Below, one piece after another: positions 27,327 to 37,375 of a DNA stretch of 64,000 nt. A program made the translations under genes and the position numbers. The notes beneath the pieces are model-generated. The model was not told where the DNA came from. It searched no databases and was given only the letters and a program-made list of their open reading frames with translations. The number at the start of each line of letters is the position of its first letter. Within the stretch, counting starts at the first letter, position 1. This stretch comes from Campylobacter devanensis. GTDB lineage: Bacteria > Campylobacterota > Campylobacteria > Campylobacterales > Campylobacteraceae. Location: positions 1,240,001 through 1,304,000 of the forward strand of contig NZ_CP018788.1 in NCBI RefSeq assembly GCF_002139915.1, in the 5' to 3' direction.

Positions 27327-27895
27327 TTTACGCTCTGCAAACTTAGTCTAATTTGACTACTATATGGCTCAAATCTAGCCTCTTTAATATCTATAAAGCC
27401 CCCTTTAATCTCATCTATAAAAGCTAGTGTTTGAGTAAAAGTCGAGCTAAAAGATAGATTATAATCATATAAAATAGCACTATTTTCTTTTATATTATTT
27501 GGCAAAATTTGAGAAATCTTTATATTATGTTCTTTTGCCTTATCCCCAATAAAGCTTAAAATCTCACTACTAGAACTAAATTTATCCAAGATTGCGACTA
27601 GATTTTTAGTGTGAGATTGGATAAAGCTATTCTCAGCTTTTAAATTTTCTAGTTCAATTTTACTATCTTGTAATCTTTTTGTTGCTAGCTCTAAGCGATT
27701 TTGAATTTGCTGCGGAGAATTCATACTGATATAGTTATTTAACTGTAATTCATAATTAGCTAAAGCGCTTTGATAGAGTCTATCAAAATAGTCCCAGCTA
27801 AGATAAAGTAGATAAAACATAATCAAAAATCCACCCATAAATATCATATGTTGTTCTCTTTGGCTGCGTGATTCTAACAAGGATTTAAAATCCAT
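27323..27895 (-). CDS. PilO-like inner-membrane protein of the secretin cluster
   Basis: The 190-residue protein has one membrane helix near residues 18-37 (H-M-I-F-M-G-G-F-L-I-M-F-Y-L-L-Y-L), a coiled coil (about 55-110) and a C-terminal ferredoxin-like domain, which is the layout of PilO/GspM proteins. It overlaps its upstream neighbour by 11 bases and its downstream neighbour by four. In C. jejuni a gene of this kind (ctsR) precedes ctsD, and this could be its counterpart, but I do not assign the symbol. Confidence 0.75.
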   Translation of the reverse strand: MDFKSLLESRSQREQHMIFMGGFLIMFYLLYLSWDYFDRLYQSALANYELQLNNYISMNSPQQIQNRLELATKRLQDSKIELENLKAENSFIQSHTKNLVAILDKFSSSSEILSFIGDKAKEHNIKISQILPNNIKENSAILYDYNLSFSSTFTQTLAFIDEIKGGFIDIKEARFEPYSSQIRLSLQSVK

Positions 27896-29270
27896 TTTCT
27901 TGTTCTATCGTAAGGTTTGATTCAAAAATATTTTGATTACTGATGAGTTGACCAATGTGAGTTTTAGCGCTAAAAGAGTTTATAAAATTATTAATATTTT
28001 GAGTATCTTGTGAGATGATTGCAATGTTTATTTGATTATTTTTTAATTCTATATTCCTTGCTTGAAGCGAATATTTATCCATCAAATTTGCGATATTTGC
28101 TAAAATTATAGCTAGATTTTGGTTATTAAATTTACTTGCAATAATATCGATTGTAGCTAAGTTTTTATTTATATTATTTTTTATATTTTGAATTTGTATG
28201 GTTATACTTTTAATCTCATTATTTAGTGCTATTAGACTACTATTTAAACTACTCACGCTTGAGTTTTGCAAAGTCAAATTTGCTCCAAGTTTTGTAGATT
28301 TAGCCTCTATATTAAAAGTTAATATTAGCATATAAATCGGATAAATCAATCCCAAAATCGCTCCAGCAGCAATACTAATAAATAGCCTACCATCAGCTCT
28401 TTTATATAGCGGTTTAGGCTTGTTAAATAGTGTAAAATTTAGCAGCTGCCCTTTATGTATTAGCTCCTTAGCGTATATTGCCATCATTAAATTAAGCGGT
28501 GCTGGACTTTTAAAATTATCTAAAAACTCAAACCCTCTAACCTCTTGCCCAAGCTTATTAGATAAAGCAGTATTAAGACCTATAATATCTCCTATAAATG
28601 AACTAAGATATATCCTATCTGGTATGATTTTATCGATATTTGCAATACTTTGGATAGTTTGAATAGTTATATTTAATAACTCAGTAAATTTATTGCTATT
28701 TTGATCTATAATCTTAGCCGTGCATTCAATTTTGCAATTCCTAGCTATCTTAGGCAAAGTATCACATATAATTCCATGATGCATAACATATCGCCCATTA
28801 CGATAAAAGCATAAATAACTTTCATCATTATCATAAAATATAAAACAATCTATGCTAGATTTATCAAGTAAATTAGAGCTATAAAATCCACCCATTAACA
28901 AAGGAGATGGAATAATTATATTAATATTTTTTAAGATATTAATTGCTTGAGTATCTAATTCCTTCAAAGCTAATTCAATATCGATGATATAAAGCATATA
29001 ACCACCATCACTATCATCAAAATAGCTAATCTTATACTCTTTTTGCGGATTTAAAAGCAGCTCATCGTATGCAAATTTGATAATCTTTATACCTAGATTC
29101 TCTTTCTCATCAGTATAATATTTTAGAGTTGTTAAAGCTTTAGCTGGTATAAAACAAATACTAAATTCATTATTTTTTACTTTATATTTTACTTTAGGAT
29201 TAAAGTGATTTGAGTAGTCATAAATTACATTTTTATATAAATCAACGCAGACCAAGCTACTCTTTTTCAA
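27885..29270 (-). CDS. Fused PilM/PilN-like protein of the secretin cluster
   Basis: This 461-residue protein heads the four-gene cluster. Residues 1-280 are soluble, with a mixed alpha/beta pattern and a D-L-Y-K-N-V-I-Y-D-Y start that suggests an actin-like PilM/GspL cytoplasmic domain. A single membrane helix lies near residues 298-322, and residues 323-461 form a periplasmic coiled coil with a small C-terminal domain, as in PilN or the C-terminal part of GspL. It probably recruits the assembly ATPase to the membrane platform; no ATPase or pilin gene is visible nearby. The call rests on topology and context. Confidence 0.7.
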   Translation of the reverse strand: MKKSSLVCVDLYKNVIYDYSNHFNPKVKYKVKNNEFSICFIPAKALTTLKYYTDEKENLGIKIIKFAYDELLLNPQKEYKISYFDDSDGGYMLYIIDIELALKELDTQAINILKNINIIIPSPLLMGGFYSSNLLDKSSIDCFIFYDNDESYLCFYRNGRYVMHHGIICDTLPKIARNCKIECTAKIIDQNSNKFTELLNITIQTIQSIANIDKIIPDRIYLSSFIGDIIGLNTALSNKLGQEVRGFEFLDNFKSPAPLNLMMAIYAKELIHKGQLLNFTLFNKPKPLYKRADGRLFISIAAGAILGLIYPIYMLILTFNIEAKSTKLGANLTLQNSSVSSLNSSLIALNNEIKSITIQIQNIKNNINKNLATIDIIASKFNNQNLAIILANIANLMDKYSLQARNIELKNNQINIAIISQDTQNINNFINSFSAKTHIGQLISNQNIFESNLTIEQENGF

Positions 29271-29435
29271 CTTTTTACCTTAAAATATATAAAATATGTT
29301 AAATTCGGTATTTTTTAAATATTATAAAAATAAAATTATGAATTTATACTTTGATTATATCTATTTTTGCTTTAAATAAATTTAAATTGAGATAATTTTT
29401 ATTAGAATATTTAATCACTAAATAATATAAATTTA

Positions 29436-29834
29436 TTAAAATTCAATACTCTCTACTACTGGAATACTATCTACTGTGAGATTTTGCTTGGTTCTGTGAT
29501 GTTTTTTGATAATGGCCGGTTCTTGCACTCGCTCAAATCCGGTAACCAAAACAGCAAAATAGTCAAATTTAGCTCCATTTAATCTAGCATATACCAAATC
29601 ACCGACATTGCAAGGCTTAGAGCTAAATCCCTGAGCTGATGTGAGCTTACCATTGCTAGTATCAGTAGATTCAATAGTATAAACATAACCGCTATTAACT
29701 TTACTAATTGAAGTTATAACGCCTTTTATATAGCTGTTTTTAGCAATTTCCATGTGATTCTTAGCAGCTGTACATCCAGCTACTAAGAATAGTAATATAA
29801 ATAAGGATAGACTACGCAGTAATATTAATAGCAT
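29436..29834 (-). CDS. Putative lipoprotein
   Basis: The 132-residue product has a hydrophobic N-terminus and a lipobox L-V-A-G-C at residues 17-21, so it should be lipidated on C21. The mature part is a small beta-rich domain (I-K-G-V-I-T-S-I-S-K-V-N-S-G-Y-V-Y-T-I-E) followed by a basic H-H-R-T-K tail; the first part resembles the beta-barrel of outer-membrane lipoproteins such as SlyB in general form only. It overlaps the neighbouring 197-residue gene by 23 bases. No function is known to me. Confidence 0.75.
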   Translation of the reverse strand: MLLILLRSLSLFILLFLVAGCTAAKNHMEIAKNSYIKGVITSISKVNSGYVYTIESTDTSNGKLTSAQGFSSKPCNVGDLVYARLNGAKFDYFAVLVTGFERVQEPAIIKKHHRTKQNLTVDSIPVVESIEF

Positions 29835-30405
29835 TACCGCTAAGCTCCATAATGGCTTGATTAATCCTATCTAGAGTTTTATTCATTGTTTGCTCAGAGA
29901 TATCAGGTAAAGCCTGACCCCACATAGCTTCAGCTTGAGCGAAGCCATTTTTGACCCCTTCTAAGCCGCTTTTCATCTTTTCTACATCATCTCCAGCCCC
30001 ATTAATAACAAAATCAGCTATACGATTTGCGGTATTATCAATACCAAAATATCCATTATCGCTTATTAGGTTGCTTGCCTCTTGTGGGCTTAGGTCGCCA
30101 ATTGGCTTACCGCTATAACCAGTAATATCTATATTTTGATTTAGTAAATCTTTTAATTCTTGAGTAAAATTATTTGCACTATTATCTTGATTATTAAACC
30201 CAAAGCTAAGACTCATAAAGCCAACTTGCATATTAAAATTACCATTTGATAATTCAAAGCTTTGTTGCATAAACTGCATATGATAGCCTCTTGTTAGCTC
30301 ACTTGCGTCAATCTTGCTTGCAGCTTCTTTAATTCTTTCAATGCTATCTTTCGAATTTGGATTAATGCTTAAAAAATCTAAGCTATTTGTGCCATTTATT
30401 TGCAT
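29812..30405 (-). CDS. Hypothetical protein, possible DUF5610-like
   Basis: The 197-residue product lacks a signal peptide and starts like a surface-appendage or export substrate (polar, Asn/Ser-rich N-terminus with M-Q-I-N-G-T-N-S). The C-terminal part G-Y-F-G-I-D-N-T-A-N-R-I-A-D-F near residue 118, followed by an amphipathic helix containing G-F-x-x-A-E-x-M-W-G, resembles the DUF5610 type of protein that is sometimes annotated as 'hydrogenase-4 component G'; I see nothing that supports a hydrogenase role. AAAAGGAG lies before the ATG. It shares a short overlap with the lipoprotein gene. Confidence 0.75.
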   Translation of the reverse strand: MQINGTNSLDFLSINPNSKDSIERIKEAASKIDASELTRGYHMQFMQQSFELSNGNFNMQVGFMSLSFGFNNQDNSANNFTQELKDLLNQNIDITGYSGKPIGDLSPQEASNLISDNGYFGIDNTANRIADFVINGAGDDVEKMKSGLEGVKNGFAQAEAMWGQALPDISEQTMNKTLDRINQAIMELSGNAINITA

Positions 30406-30490
30406 ATTTTCTCCTTTTAGAAGTTTATTATAGATATCGGATTTTTTAGTTAAATATGTTGTATTTTAGTAAGCAAATTTAATTTTTAAG

Positions 30491-30520
30491 TGAATTTGGC
30501 TAAAAGAGTAGCCAAATTCA
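30491..30520 (-). terminator. Terminator hairpin after leuA
   Basis: A perfect 12-base inverted repeat (TGAATTTGGCTA at 30491-30502 and TAGCCAAATTCA at 30509-30520) with a six-base loop lies 10 bases past the leuA stop. T-rich sequence follows on the minus strand, so it may stop transcripts. Confidence 0.65.
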
Positions 30521-30529
30521 AATTTAAAC

Positions 30530-32047
30530 CTATTTTTTCATACTTAAATAACTATTTAAAGCACTTACATAGGCTTTAGCACTTGCCATCATAGTATCTA
30601 TATCTAAACCATGACCTATAAATGGAGGCTCACTAGAACCAAAGGCCACTTTTACAGTAACCTTAGCAAGAGCATCTTTGCCTTGAGATACGGCTGAAAC
30701 TTTATAATCTTTTAGCTCTCCAGCAACCTTGCTTATTCTATCAATTACCTTAAATATCGCATCAGCCGTACCGTTGCCTAGAGCTGCATCACTAATAATC
30801 TCACCATTAAATTTGATACTAATAGCTGCACTTGAATGGCCTGAGTTACATGAGCTAGTACTTAAAGTTTCAATTGTATAAATCTCAGGGATTTTGATAA
30901 TCTCATCACTTACAAGTGCTCTAATATCATCATCAAAAATCTCTTTTTTCTTATCACAAAGTAATTTAAATTTGCTAAACGCTTCATTTACCTCTTCATC
31001 ATTTAGATCAAAACCTAAATTTACTAGCTTATCTTTAAAGGCATGACGACCGCTATGCTTACCTAAAACTAGAGCATTTTTCTCTGCTCCTATATCTTCA
31101 GCTTTGATTATTTCATATGTTTGAGCGCATTTTAACACACCATCTTGATGAATACCACTCTCGTGAGCAAAGGCATTTTTGCCTACAATTGCTTTATTTG
31201 GTTGTGGTTCTATACCTGTAATACTAGCTACTAAACGACTTGTAGCATATATCTCTTTAGTAACGATATCAGTATATAATCCACTAAATTCATCGCTTCT
31301 TGTTTTGATCGCCATAACGATCTCTTCTAAAGCTGCATTACCAGCTCTTTCACCCAAACCATTAATAGTACATTCTACCTGTCTTGCTCCAGCCTTAATA
31401 CTTGCTAGAGTATTTGCTACTGCAAGTCCAAGGTCATTGTGATTATGAACTGATATAATAGCTCTATCTCCGATGTATTCACTCATAATTCTAACCATAT
31501 CAGCTATCTCATATGGCAATCTAAAACCTACAGTATCAGGCAAATTTAAAGTCTTAGCACCAGCATTTACCACTGCATCACATATCTCTTTTAAAAATGA
31601 TATATCGCTTCTACCAGCATCTTCACAGCTAAACTCAACATCATCTACAAAACTTTTAGCATATTGTACCGCTTCAACTGCTCTTTTGATAACCTCATCA
31701 GGCTTCATCTTAAGCTTGTGTTCCATATGAATTGGACTAGTAGCGATGAAGGTGTGAATTCTTCTATTTTTTGCTGGAGCGATTGCATCGGCTGCTGCTT
31801 TTATATCACGCTCAAGAGCTCTTGAAAGACTAGCAACTTTAATGGATTCTACTTGTTTGGCTATTTGATTAATCGCATCAAAATCTCCAGGACTAGCAGC
31901 AGCAAATCCAGCCTCCATAACATCAACGCCAAGGCGTTCTAATTGAAGAGCAATTTGAATTTTCTCTTCAGTATTCATAGAAGCACCAGGGCTTTGCTCA
32001 CCATCTCTTAATGTTGTATCAAAAATTATAATTTTATTTTTATCCAT
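30530..32047 (-). CDS. leuA: 2-isopropylmalate synthase
   Basis: LeuA condenses 2-ketoisovalerate and acetyl-CoA, the first committed step of leucine synthesis. The 505-residue protein has [12 protein letters not shown] at residues 10-21, [10 protein letters not shown] near 205 (metal histidines), and G-L-G-E-R-A-G-N near 235. Residues from about 390 form the LeuA dimer regulatory domain, so feedback inhibition by leucine is expected. It is transcribed alone; the 125-base upstream gap shows no obvious leader peptide or T-box. Confidence 0.96.
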   Translation of the reverse strand: MDKNKIIIFDTTLRDGEQSPGASMNTEEKIQIALQLERLGVDVMEAGFAAASPGDFDAINQIAKQVESIKVASLSRALERDIKAAADAIAPAKNRRIHTFIATSPIHMEHKLKMKPDEVIKRAVEAVQYAKSFVDDVEFSCEDAGRSDISFLKEICDAVVNAGAKTLNLPDTVGFRLPYEIADMVRIMSEYIGDRAIISVHNHNDLGLAVANTLASIKAGARQVECTINGLGERAGNAALEEIVMAIKTRSDEFSGLYTDIVTKEIYATSRLVASITGIEPQPNKAIVGKNAFAHESGIHQDGVLKCAQTYEIIKAEDIGAEKNALVLGKHSGRHAFKDKLVNLGFDLNDEEVNEAFSKFKLLCDKKKEIFDDDIRALVSDEIIKIPEIYTIETLSTSSCNSGHSSAAISIKFNGEIISDAALGNGTADAIFKVIDRISKVAGELKDYKVSAVSQGKDALAKVTVKVAFGSSEPPFIGHGLDIDTMMASAKAYVSALNSYLSMKK

Positions 32048-32172
32048 TTTATTATCCTTAAATTTAATATATTTTATAGTATGCTATGCATAGAGTTATT
32101 AAAAGGAGCTACAGAGCAGATTAAGGAGAGAAAGTTTATAGATAAATATATAAATTTTTTTACTATTTGCTA

Positions 32173-32904
32173 TCATTTTTGTTCCTTTATCTTGATATTT
32201 TTGGCAAAAAATCTCGCCCAAACAGCACGAATTATACCATATGTAGTATAAATAGAAATCAAAGCAGTAGCTGATTCTAAAGGATATAAATATAAAAGTG
32301 AAAATAGTATTACAAGCATTACGAGAGCTTTAATATAATTAGCACGACTAAAATCAACCTTTTTAAAGCTTGGATAGCGTACATTTGAGACCATAAGTAT
32401 CGAAAGTGCCGCCATTAAAATGATAAATACCCATTCAAAACCAATTAAAATTTCATATTTATTATAAATTCCAATCCAAAATCCAGCGACTATAGCAGCT
32501 GTAGGAATCGGCAATCCAATAAACATATTTGGTTCATTTTCATTAGTTGTAACATTAAATCTAGCTAGTCTAATAGCCCCAAAAACTACAAACATAGCCG
32601 TAATAAGTGAACCAAATCTACCAAATTCGCTTCCGATACTAAAATAAAATAACATAGCTGGAGCTACACCAAAAGCAACTAAATCAGCCAAACTATCAAA
32701 TTCAACACCAAATTTAGATGTGGTTTTGGTTAATCTTGCTACTCTACCATCTAGCCCATCAAGCACAAGAGAGATTACAAGATAAAAAATAGCCTTTCCA
32801 AATTCGCCATTAGCACTAGCTAAAATACTGATAATACCAGTAAATGCACTACCTGCTGTAAATAAATTTGGAAGTATATATATTAATTTATTATTACTAT
32901 TCAT
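32173..32904 (-). CDS. pssA: CDP-diacylglycerol-serine O-phosphatidyltransferase
   Basis: PssA makes phosphatidylserine from CDP-diacylglycerol and serine in the inner membrane. The 243-residue protein has about eight membrane segments and the complete CDP-alcohol phosphotransferase signature: D49-G-x-D52-G-x-x-A56-R57, then G66, D70 and D74. It overlaps the psd-like gene upstream by eight bases, so the two genes are translated together. Confidence 0.94.
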   Translation of the reverse strand: MNSNNKLIYILPNLFTAGSAFTGIISILASANGEFGKAIFYLVISLVLDGLDGRVARLTKTTSKFGVEFDSLADLVAFGVAPAMLFYFSIGSEFGRFGSLITAMFVVFGAIRLARFNVTTNENEPNMFIGLPIPTAAIVAGFWIGIYNKYEILIGFEWVFIILMAALSILMVSNVRYPSFKKVDFSRANYIKALVMLVILFSLLYLYPLESATALISIYTTYGIIRAVWARFFAKNIKIKEQK

Positions 32905-33508
32905 CTATATAACCTATAATATTACAAGCTTTTACTTTATCACCTTTAGTAAGAGATATTCTCGTATTTAAAGGCATCAAAAGAGAGATTTTGCCATCTT
33001 TAATAAAGCCTATTCTACGACCAGATTTAACATAATTTATACTTTCTAAATAAATCTTAGAAGTAAGTGCTGAAGTGCTAATACGAAGTATAATATCTTG
33101 ATTTTTAGATATTATGGTAGCTCGGTTATTTAATAAATTTGAGTTTGAATCGCTGCTATGTAAATTTAGACCATTACGCCTTTTAATATCAGATATCTCC
33201 ATATCACAAGTAGCACGCAAAACACCGCAGTCAATAATTCTTGAGCGAATTAAAATTTCACTATAACCACGGCCATTATAATTGCATTTTTTAATATCTT
33301 CTACAACTCCATCAATAGGAGATAATATAGCTTTAGAATCTTCACTTTGCGGTAGTCTTTCAGGGTTTCTATAAACCCACAAAGTAGCTAAAAGTAAGAT
33401 AGTAAAAAAACTAAACCAAAAATCAAAAATCCAAGATAGTATTAAAAGCACCACTGAAATAGTGATGCATTTATATCCATATCTGCTTATGATTCCTAGA
33501 TTATTCAT
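32897..33508 (-). CDS. Phosphatidylserine decarboxylase-like membrane protein lacking the Gly-Ser processing site
   Basis: The 203-residue protein has two N-terminal membrane helices (about 12-45), then W-V-Y-R-N-P-E-R and S-P-I-D-G-V-V near residue 63, the hallmarks of the short (archaeal-type) Psd family. Near the C-terminus, short Psd enzymes have R-I-G-x-I-x-F-G-S-R, where self-cleavage before the serine makes the pyruvoyl cofactor. Here the stretch is R-R-I-G-F-I-K-D-G-K (residues 164-173): the serine is lysine. The family histidine region is also altered (residues 88-100). It lies between ftsH and pssA as in C. jejuni. It may be an inactive relative, a helper of PssA, or an enzyme of another type. 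Confidence 0.8.
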   Translation of the reverse strand: MNNLGIISRYGYKCITISVVLLILSWIFDFWFSFFTILLLATLWVYRNPERLPQSEDSKAILSPIDGVVEDIKKCNYNGRGYSEILIRSRIIDCGVLRATCDMEISDIKRRNGLNLHSSDSNSNLLNNRATIISKNQDIILRISTSALTSKIYLESINYVKSGRRIGFIKDGKISLLMPLNTRISLTKGDKVKACNIIGYIDE

Positions 33509-35423
33509 CTACTTGATTCTCTTTTGCTTTTTTAATGTCTGAATTCTCATCTTCAACATCTATTAAGCGTGTAGGCAAACCATTTGCTTCTTCAAATTCT
33601 TTAATAATCGCCCTAACTTTATCGCCCTCTATAGTCTCTTCTTCATATAAAGATTCTACCATTTTTTCTATCGCACCACGATAAAGCTCAAGCGTAGCAA
33701 GAACTGCTTCATATCTCTCATTTAAAAAGCTCTTTACAAACTCATCAAGTTTTTGTGCCATATCATCACTATAATCTTTTAGAGTTTGGCCTCCATTTAA
33801 AAATACATTGCGTTGTTTTTCTAATACCATAAGGCCAGCTACATCAGTCATTCCATACATTGATACCATTGCTTTTATAATATCAGTAGCGCGTTCAAGA
33901 TCGTTACTTGCACCTGTGCTAATCTCTTTGATAAAGACCTGTTCAGCAGCTCTACCGCCTAGCAATACATCAACCTTAGCAATCAACTCATGTTTTTGCA
34001 TTAAAAATTTATTCTCTTCTGGGGCGTTAAGCGTATAACCTAAAGCTGCAATACCACGTGGTATTACCGATACTTTTGTAACCTTATCAGCCCCTTTTGT
34101 AGTTTCAGCTATTAAAGCGTGTCCGCACTCATGATATGTAACTATCTTTTTCTCTTTTGGATTTATACGGCGAGATTTTTTCTCTAAACCTGCAATTGCT
34201 CTCTCAACTGCTTCAACTAGATCTTGTTGATCAATTTTAGTTTTATTAGAACGGCCAGCCAAAAGAGCAGCTTCATTAATGATATTAGCCAAATCTGCTC
34301 CAGCCAAACCAGCAGTTAAGCGACCTATCTCATCCATATTTACATCATTTGAAAGCTTGACTTCTTTGCTATGTACTTTTAATATATCAACACGACCTTT
34401 AAAATCAGGTTTATCAACTAAAACTTGGCGGTCAAATCTACCTGGTCTTAAAAGTGCCGCATCTAAAACCTCTGGGCGGTTGGTTGCTGCTAGAACTATT
34501 ACAGGACTTTTATCGCTATCAAATCCATCCATTTCAGCTAAAAGCTGATTTAGAGTCTGCTCTCTTTCATCATTACCACCCATCATAGAACCAGCCGCCC
34601 TACTCTTACCAATAGCATCAATTTCATCTATAAATACGATAGCAGGTGCTTCTTTCTTAGCATTTTCAAATAGATCTCTAACACGACTTGCGCCCACACC
34701 TACAAACATCTCTATAAAACTTGATCCAGAAACTGAGAAAAATGGAACCTCGGCCTCACCAGCAACAGCCTTGGCAAGTAATGTTTTACCAGTGCCTGGA
34801 GGGCCTACTAATAGCACACCTTTTGGAATTTTAGCACCTAAGCGAATATAGCGTTCAGGATTTTTAAGGAAATCTACGATCTCTTTTACCTCCTCTTTAG
34901 CCTCTTCTACGCCAGCTACATCATCAAATTTAACTTTTGGCTTTTCGCTATTAATTAACTTTTTACTACTTCCCATACCAAGGATTCCGCTACCCATATT
35001 TTTTTGCATTCTACTGGCTAAAAACATCCAAATTGCAAAGAAAATAAATACAGGAATAACCCATGAAAATAGCATATCGCTTAGCCAATTACTCTCACTA
35101 TATGCTCCATAGCTGATGTTATTCTCTTCTAAAAGTGGAACTAAAGTTTGATCATTAGCAACTTTTTTTACTACATATGCTTGACCATTTCCACTAGCTT
35201 TTATCGTAGTTTGTCCGATTACAACCTCATTTATCTGCTTTGATTTAATTAGGGATTTTAGCTCTGAGTAGCTGATATTTTTTGAATTCGTACCAGATAT
35301 TCCCATCTCATCAGGGCTCATACTACGAAAAATCAGCACCATTACCACAGCAAAAATCGCAAACATTAAAATAGGATTTTTATTAAAAAAACTATTATTA
35401 TTTGGTTGATTTTTATTTTCCAT
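33501..35423 (-). CDS. ftsH: ATP-dependent zinc metalloprotease FtsH
   Basis: FtsH is the membrane-anchored AAA+ protease that degrades misfolded membrane proteins and short-lived regulators. The 640-residue protein has two membrane helices (residues 17-33 and 118-137), Walker A G-P-P-G-T-G-K-T at 207-214, Walker B I-V-F-I-D-E-I-D near 262-269, the second-region-of-homology arginines near 327-332 and the zinc motif H431-E-C-G-H435. It overlaps the psd-like gene by eight bases and shares one base with prmA. Confidence 0.97.
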   Translation of the reverse strand: MENKNQPNNNSFFNKNPILMFAIFAVVMVLIFRSMSPDEMGISGTNSKNISYSELKSLIKSKQINEVVIGQTTIKASGNGQAYVVKKVANDQTLVPLLEENNISYGAYSESNWLSDMLFSWVIPVFIFFAIWMFLASRMQKNMGSGILGMGSSKKLINSEKPKVKFDDVAGVEEAKEEVKEIVDFLKNPERYIRLGAKIPKGVLLVGPPGTGKTLLAKAVAGEAEVPFFSVSGSSFIEMFVGVGASRVRDLFENAKKEAPAIVFIDEIDAIGKSRAAGSMMGGNDEREQTLNQLLAEMDGFDSDKSPVIVLAATNRPEVLDAALLRPGRFDRQVLVDKPDFKGRVDILKVHSKEVKLSNDVNMDEIGRLTAGLAGADLANIINEAALLAGRSNKTKIDQQDLVEAVERAIAGLEKKSRRINPKEKKIVTYHECGHALIAETTKGADKVTKVSVIPRGIAALGYTLNAPEENKFLMQKHELIAKVDVLLGGRAAEQVFIKEISTGASNDLERATDIIKAMVSMYGMTDVAGLMVLEKQRNVFLNGGQTLKDYSDDMAQKLDEFVKSFLNERYEAVLATLELYRGAIEKMVESLYEEETIEGDKVRAIIKEFEEANGLPTRLIDVEDENSDIKKAKENQVDE

Positions 35424-36235
35424 TATTTTCCTTGATTTTTAAATACAAAACTCTCCCACTCATTTTGAGTTAAATTCTCTATCAACTCAAATTCGCTAAA
35501 AGCATTTATAATTCTATTTTTATATTTTGTAAGAATTCCAGATAAAATTATTATGCCACCTACTTTTATCTTAGATTTTAGGTCATTTGCAAGAAATAGT
35601 ATAACATCAGCAATGATATTTGCTACTACAATATCATAAGACTCATTACTATTAGTTATAGAACCAGTCCAAATTTTATCTATAGCTATATTGTTTTTTT
35701 GCGCATTTTCAAGACTGCTTTGAACGGCTAGTTCATCAGTATCACAAGCGCTTACATTTAGCCCTAACTTTGCCATAGCAATACTTAAAATACCACTACC
35801 GCAACCAACATCTAGAGCATTTTTATATCCTTTAGAATATTTTGAAATTAGCTTTAGACATGAATTTGTACTCTCGTGATGACCAGAGCCAAAAGCTAAT
35901 GCTGGATCGATAATAATATCTATTAGCCCATCTTTTGGAGTTTCCCAACTTGGCCTAATATAAAACTCACCAGCTTCAACCGGAGCTATGCCTTTTTTAT
36001 ATTCATTAATCCAGTCTATATTATCTTTGATTTGTAAATCAGTAGTTATTTTGCAGCCCAAGCGACTAGCAAACTCTTCAAGTCCCCACTTGGTATCTTC
36101 CAAGCTCTGCTCATCCCTAATGATAAAGCCACTATCGATCTCTTCTATACAGGTAAATCCAAATTCAAAAACAAGATCTTTTAATGGCTCAATTTGCTGG
36201 GATGTAACTTTTAATTCGTAATATTTATCTTTCAT
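35423..36235 (-). CDS. prmA: Ribosomal protein L11 methyltransferase
   Basis: PrmA trimethylates ribosomal protein L11. The 270-residue enzyme has an N-terminal substrate-recognition domain and a C-terminal SAM-binding domain with D-V-G-C-G-S-G-I-L-S near residue 141, preceded by the P-A-L-A-F-G-S-G-H-H-E-S-T motif near 112 and followed by V-V-A-N-I-I-A-D-V near 205. It shares its first base with the cheY stop and its last with the ftsH start. Confidence 0.93.
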   Translation of the reverse strand: MKDKYYELKVTSQQIEPLKDLVFEFGFTCIEEIDSGFIIRDEQSLEDTKWGLEEFASRLGCKITTDLQIKDNIDWINEYKKGIAPVEAGEFYIRPSWETPKDGLIDIIIDPALAFGSGHHESTNSCLKLISKYSKGYKNALDVGCGSGILSIAMAKLGLNVSACDTDELAVQSSLENAQKNNIAIDKIWTGSITNSNESYDIVVANIIADVILFLANDLKSKIKVGGIIILSGILTKYKNRIINAFSEFELIENLTQNEWESFVFKNQGK

Positions 36236-36600
36236 TATCCAAGAACGTCTTCAAGTTTCTCTTTAAGAACCTGCGGCGTAAAAGGCTTAACAATATAGTT
36301 ATTCACTCCAGCTTTTAATGCTGTAATAACCTCAGCCTTACCACCCTCTGTGGTTACCATTATAATAGGCATATTTTCATACTTAGACTCAGCCCTAACC
36401 TTTTTAACTAGCTCTAAACCATTCATTTCAGGCATATTCCAGTCAGTAATTAACACGCCTACATCTGGATTTTGGCAAAGTATATCCCAAGCCTCTACAC
36501 CATGCTCAGCCTGCAACACTTCGTTATGTCCAAGCCTTTCTAATGTATTTTTTATAATTCTTCTCATAGTAGAGCTATCATCAACAACCAATAACTTCAC
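36235..36600 (-). CDS. cheY: Chemotaxis response regulator CheY
   Basis: CheY takes phosphate from CheA and binds FliM to change flagellar rotation. The 121-residue receiver domain has D7-D8, the phospho-acceptor D53 in L-I-T-D-W-N-M-P-E-M-N-G, T83 and K105 in V-K-P-F. It follows hisA by 64 bases, in which a separate promoter may lie. In C. jejuni cheY also lies between prmA and the pgl locus. Confidence 0.95.
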   Translation of the reverse strand: MKLLVVDDSSTMRRIIKNTLERLGHNEVLQAEHGVEAWDILCQNPDVGVLITDWNMPEMNGLELVKKVRAESKYENMPIIMVTTEGGKAEVITALKAGVNNYIVKPFTPQVLKEKLEDVLG

Positions 36601-36664
36601 TAACTATCCTTTCTCAACTTTAGACGATATTTTATCTAAAATTACTTTTAAAATACTTTAACAG

Positions 36665-37375
36665 TTAAAAATTGTTATTAAAAATATCATTAAGTGCTAT
36701 TTTTCCTTCATAATAAGCTTTGCCAATTATAACCCCAGATATTCCATTAGTTTTGCTTGCAGTATCTAAATCGGCTAAACTTGCCACACCACCACTTGCA
36801 ATCGTATCAATACCACTAGCTTGTGCAATGCTTGATGTAAATTCTAAATTTAACCCACACAGCATACCATCTTTACTAATATCTGTGGCAATTATCGCTT
36901 CAACTCCAGCATCTGCATATAGCTTAGCAAGATCAGTAGCTCTTATCTGACTTACCTCAGCCCATCCTTCTACTGCTACAAACCCATCTTTGGCATCTAT
37001 TCCTACAACTATTCTGTATTTTTTAGCCATCTCTTTTACAAACTCAGGATTTTTAAGTGCAACAGAACCCAAAATCAACCTACTAACTCCTGAGTTTAAA
37101 TAGCTTTTTATACGCTCTTCATTGCGTACTCCGCCGCCAATTTGTATATTTAAATTTGTAGCATTTACAATTTTTTCTATAGTTTTTAAATTTACAGCAT
37201 CTCCTGCAAATGCTCCATCTAAATCTACAATATGTAACCATTTGGCTCCGGCATCGCTAAATCTCTTAGCTAGCTCCCACGGCTCATTTGAGTAAATTTT
37301 AGCACTATCCATAAGACCTTTAGATAGCCTAACTGCCTTGCCATCTTTTAAGTCTATTGCCATATATTTTTCCAT
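36665..37375 (-). CDS. hisA: Phosphoribosylformimino-5-aminoimidazole carboxamide ribotide isomerase
   Basis: HisA catalyses the ProFAR-to-PRFAR isomerisation in histidine synthesis. The 236-residue TIM barrel starts with the typical [12 protein letters not shown] (catalytic D8) and has the phosphate-binding G-G-V-R near residue 79 and [10 protein letters not shown] near 164, then A-S-G-G-V near 193. It lies one base from hisH. Confidence 0.95.
   Translation of the reverse strand: MEKYMAIDLKDGKAVRLSKGLMDSAKIYSNEPWELAKRFSDAGAKWLHIVDLDGAFAGDAVNLKTIEKIVNATNLNIQIGGGVRNEERIKSYLNSGVSRLILGSVALKNPEFVKEMAKKYRIVVGIDAKDGFVAVEGWAEVSQIRATDLAKLYADAGVEAIIATDISKDGMLCGLNLEFTSSIAQASGIDTIASGGVASLADLDTASKTNGISGVIIGKAYYEGKIALNDIFNNNF

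Noticed and set aside
32048-32172. Leader peptide or T-box ahead of leuA
   Set aside because: The 125-base gap shows no Leu-rich small frame, no T-box sequence and no alternative hairpins; only an AT-rich promoter region.
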